From: Paenibacillus_E qinlingensis_A
Lineage (GTDB): Bacteria > Bacillota > Bacilli > Paenibacillales > NBRC-103111
Assembly: GCF_031455095.1 (NCBI RefSeq)
Contig: NZ_JAVDSB010000002.1
Span: forward strand, 682,001-746,000
Direction: 5' to 3'
Length of the DNA: 64,000 bases
Part shown: positions 62,572-64,000 of the stretch, one piece after another
How positions within the stretch are numbered: position 1 is the stretch's first letter
How the letters are laid out: the number at the start of each line of letters is the position of its first letter
Notes under the pieces: model-generated
The model's input: the letters and a program-made list of their open reading frames with translations, nothing else
Database searches by the model: none
Told to the model about the DNA's origin: nothing
Position numbers and translations under genes: made by a program

Positions 62572-64000
62572 TTACAAGTCTTCTAGCTTGATTTCGATGT
62601 AGTTTCCTGTGTAGTGAATTTGCGTTGTCTTCTCTGCCTCTTTGAGAGATCCACCACCATCATTAACACCCAGAAATGTTAGGTTAAATGACTGATTTAC
62701 TCTCATCCCGGGATAAGAGCCTTCCCGCTCTTTGATAATGAAAGTTCGATTATGCTCATCCCACACCATAGGAATTAGGGCAAAAACACCCCTTTCATAA
62801 TTGTAATTGTCTCCTTCGTCTTCATAGTAAACGAAAGAACTATTTTGCCCGGAGTAGATACAGATGTGTATGTTATTATTCGGACGTTCTTCAGCAAACT
62901 GAATACTCCCGCCCCGAGGCACAATAGATCCTGCCTTTACATACAGTGGGATACGGTCTAATGGTGCCTCAGCTTCTATCGTTTGCCCACCCTCAAAGAT
63001 GCGATTCGTCCAGAAATCGTACCACGCTGTTCCTGTTGGCAGATAAACATCTCTGGTTTTCTTCACACCTTCAAGCAATTCTGAACCCGCATTGTAATAC
63101 ATAGGCTCGGTGACTGGATTTACTAAGAAAGCTGGGCCAAACATGAATTGATCTCCAATGTTATATGTATTCGGATCGTGCCTGAAGTCAAATGATAACG
63201 CTCGCATTAACGTATAATCATAGTGATGAACGTGGGCAGATACGGAATAGATGTATGGCATTAATTCATATCGAAGACGGAGGCATATAACAATGGCATC
63301 ATAGACAGGCTCACCTGGCTCACCAAATTGCCATACCTCCCTAGGAGTATCCGTTCCATGAGAACGAAACATCGGAAGAAACGAACCATACTGGAACCAG
63401 CGAGCATACAATTCCCGGTACCCCATATCCTGGATGCCTGAATGATAATCACCGTTCCAAAACCATAGTTCCGGCTTATTCTGAACAAAGAATGCTCCAA
63501 TATCCACTGTCCAATATGGGGAGCCCGTTGCACAGAAATTCAATCCAGCTGGAATTTGCTTTCGCAGTGTCTCCCAATTCGCCGCAATGTCCCCCGACCA
63601 TGTTACCGTTCCATAACGATGCTGCCCTGCGTAAGCTGAACGTGTCAGGTTTACGACCCGTTTGCTCTCTGTAGTTCGGCGTTGCCCTTCATAAATGCCT
63701 CTGGAATGCTGCAAGGAATACGCATTAATGAACTCGGGATCAAGATAAAGCTTGGCTTCTTCTGTATTTATCAGCATCCGTTGTTCTGGCTCAAGCTTAA
63801 CAGCTCCACTCCAGTCGGCTTCGAAAGGTTCAGTGCAGTCACACCACCAAGCATCAATGCCGTGTGCAAAGAGGCCCTCGTTCGCCTGTTTCCAGTACAA
63901 TTGTCTGCCTTTCTCCTGAAAAGCGTCATAAGTTGCCTGATTTCCAAGCAAGCACCCATTCTCATTCATTTCCTTATTGTTATCGCTCTGTGGATTCATA
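62572..64000 (-). CDS. GH31-family glycosidase, C-terminal part (cut by window edge)
   Basis: At least 475 residues. GIDAWWCDCTEPFE holds the catalytic nucleophile Asp and TVTWSGDIAANWETL the acid/base Asp of GH31. MFRSHGTDTPREVW and PYIYSVSAHVHHYDYTLMRAL are also typical. The C-terminal region holds the proximal and distal beta-domains (VYLPTGTAWYDFWTN, YYEDEGDNYNY). Members act as alpha-glucosidases, alpha-xylosidases or related enzymes; the features here do not settle which. The first methionine in view is probably internal and the N-terminal half lies beyond base 64000. It is upstream of, and codirectional with, the giant enzyme gene. Confidence 0.92.
   Translation of the reverse strand, partial: MNPQSDNNKEMNENGCLLGNQATYDAFQEKGRQLYWKQANEGLFAHGIDAWWCDCTEPFEADWSGAVKLEPEQRMLINTEEAKLYLDPEFINAYSLQHSRGIYEGQRRTTESKRVVNLTRSAYAGQHRYGTVTWSGDIAANWETLRKQIPAGLNFCATGSPYWTVDIGAFFVQNKPELWFWNGDYHSGIQDMGYRELYARWFQYGSFLPMFRSHGTDTPREVWQFGEPGEPVYDAIVICLRLRYELMPYIYSVSAHVHHYDYTLMRALSFDFRHDPNTYNIGDQFMFGPAFLVNPVTEPMYYNAGSELLEGVKKTRDVYLPTGTAWYDFWTNRIFEGGQTIEAEAPLDRIPLYVKAGSIVPRGGSIQFAEERPNNNIHICIYSGQNSSFVYYEDEGDNYNYERGVFALIPMVWDEHNRTFIIKEREGSYPGMRVNQSFNLTFLGVNDGGGSLKEAEKTTQIHYTGNYIEIKLEDL

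Overview
The window reads as chromosomal DNA of a Paenibacillus-like, spore-former-lineage Bacillota. The signs are strong AGGAGG-type ribosome binding sites, frequent TTG/GTG starts, a glycine decarboxylase split into two subunits, several S-layer-homology (SLH) surface proteins, very large multidomain polysaccharide-degrading enzymes, and Rrf2, MarR, ROK and CRP/FNR regulators. I see no rRNA, tRNA, CRISPR array, insertion sequence or phage module.

Layout. (1) 1-5280: glycine cleavage. Two tandem glycine riboswitches face away from each other. One leads to gcvH and the start of lipA on the minus strand, the other to gcvT-gcvPA-gcvPB on the plus strand. (2) 5330-13580: a minus-strand amino-sugar-type operon. 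It runs from a ROK repressor through a type II-like asparaginase, a sugar ABC transporter (binding protein and two permeases), CutC and a ROK kinase to a NagB-type deaminase. It ends in a hairpin followed by 28 T. (3) 13690-22630: lipoproteins, a two-component system, an MFS exporter, an MBL-fold hydrolase, an Rrf2 regulator divergent from an azoreductase, and an OhrR-like MarR protein. (4) 22816-34200: a GH81 beta-1,3-glucanase with five discoidin domains, two SDR enzymes, a CRP/FNR regulator, a MEKHLA protein, glutathione peroxidase, a frameshifted DinB gene, a GNAT protein and a decayed DsbA-like fragment. (5) 34246-41993: an operon of two large subtilase-like exoproteins. The first has lost its catalytic triad; the second is intact and SLH-anchored. 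(6) 42640-44410: a LysR regulator and a second CRP/FNR paralogue. (7) 44439-53400: a tight operon kdpF-kdpB-mcp-kdpB-GGDEF/EAL without kdpA or kdpC, preceded by paired A/T-rich repeats. A collapsed copy of the GGDEF/EAL gene lies at 54404-54851. (8) 54883-62351: a giant beta-helix enzyme with CBM9, cohesin-like and dockerin-like modules, followed by a cohesin-like/SLH protein. (9) 62572 to the end: the C-terminal part of a GH31 glycosidase.

Three things stand out. First, seven CRP-type palindromes (upstream half TGTGAC, promoter-side half GTYACR) lie upstream of seven transcription units. Each has a -10-like hexamer at an almost constant 31.5 bp from the palindrome centre, which is the geometry of class II activation. 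The two CRP/FNR genes are themselves among the targets. Second, the kdpF-kdpB-mcp-kdpB-GGDEF/EAL operon joins orphan K+-ATPase catalytic subunits to a chemoreceptor and a c-di-GMP enzyme. Third, a pseudo-subtilase is encoded directly upstream of an active SLH protease, and a possible cohesin/dockerin surface assembly lies further right. All functional statements come from reading the sequence and family knowledge; no searches were run.
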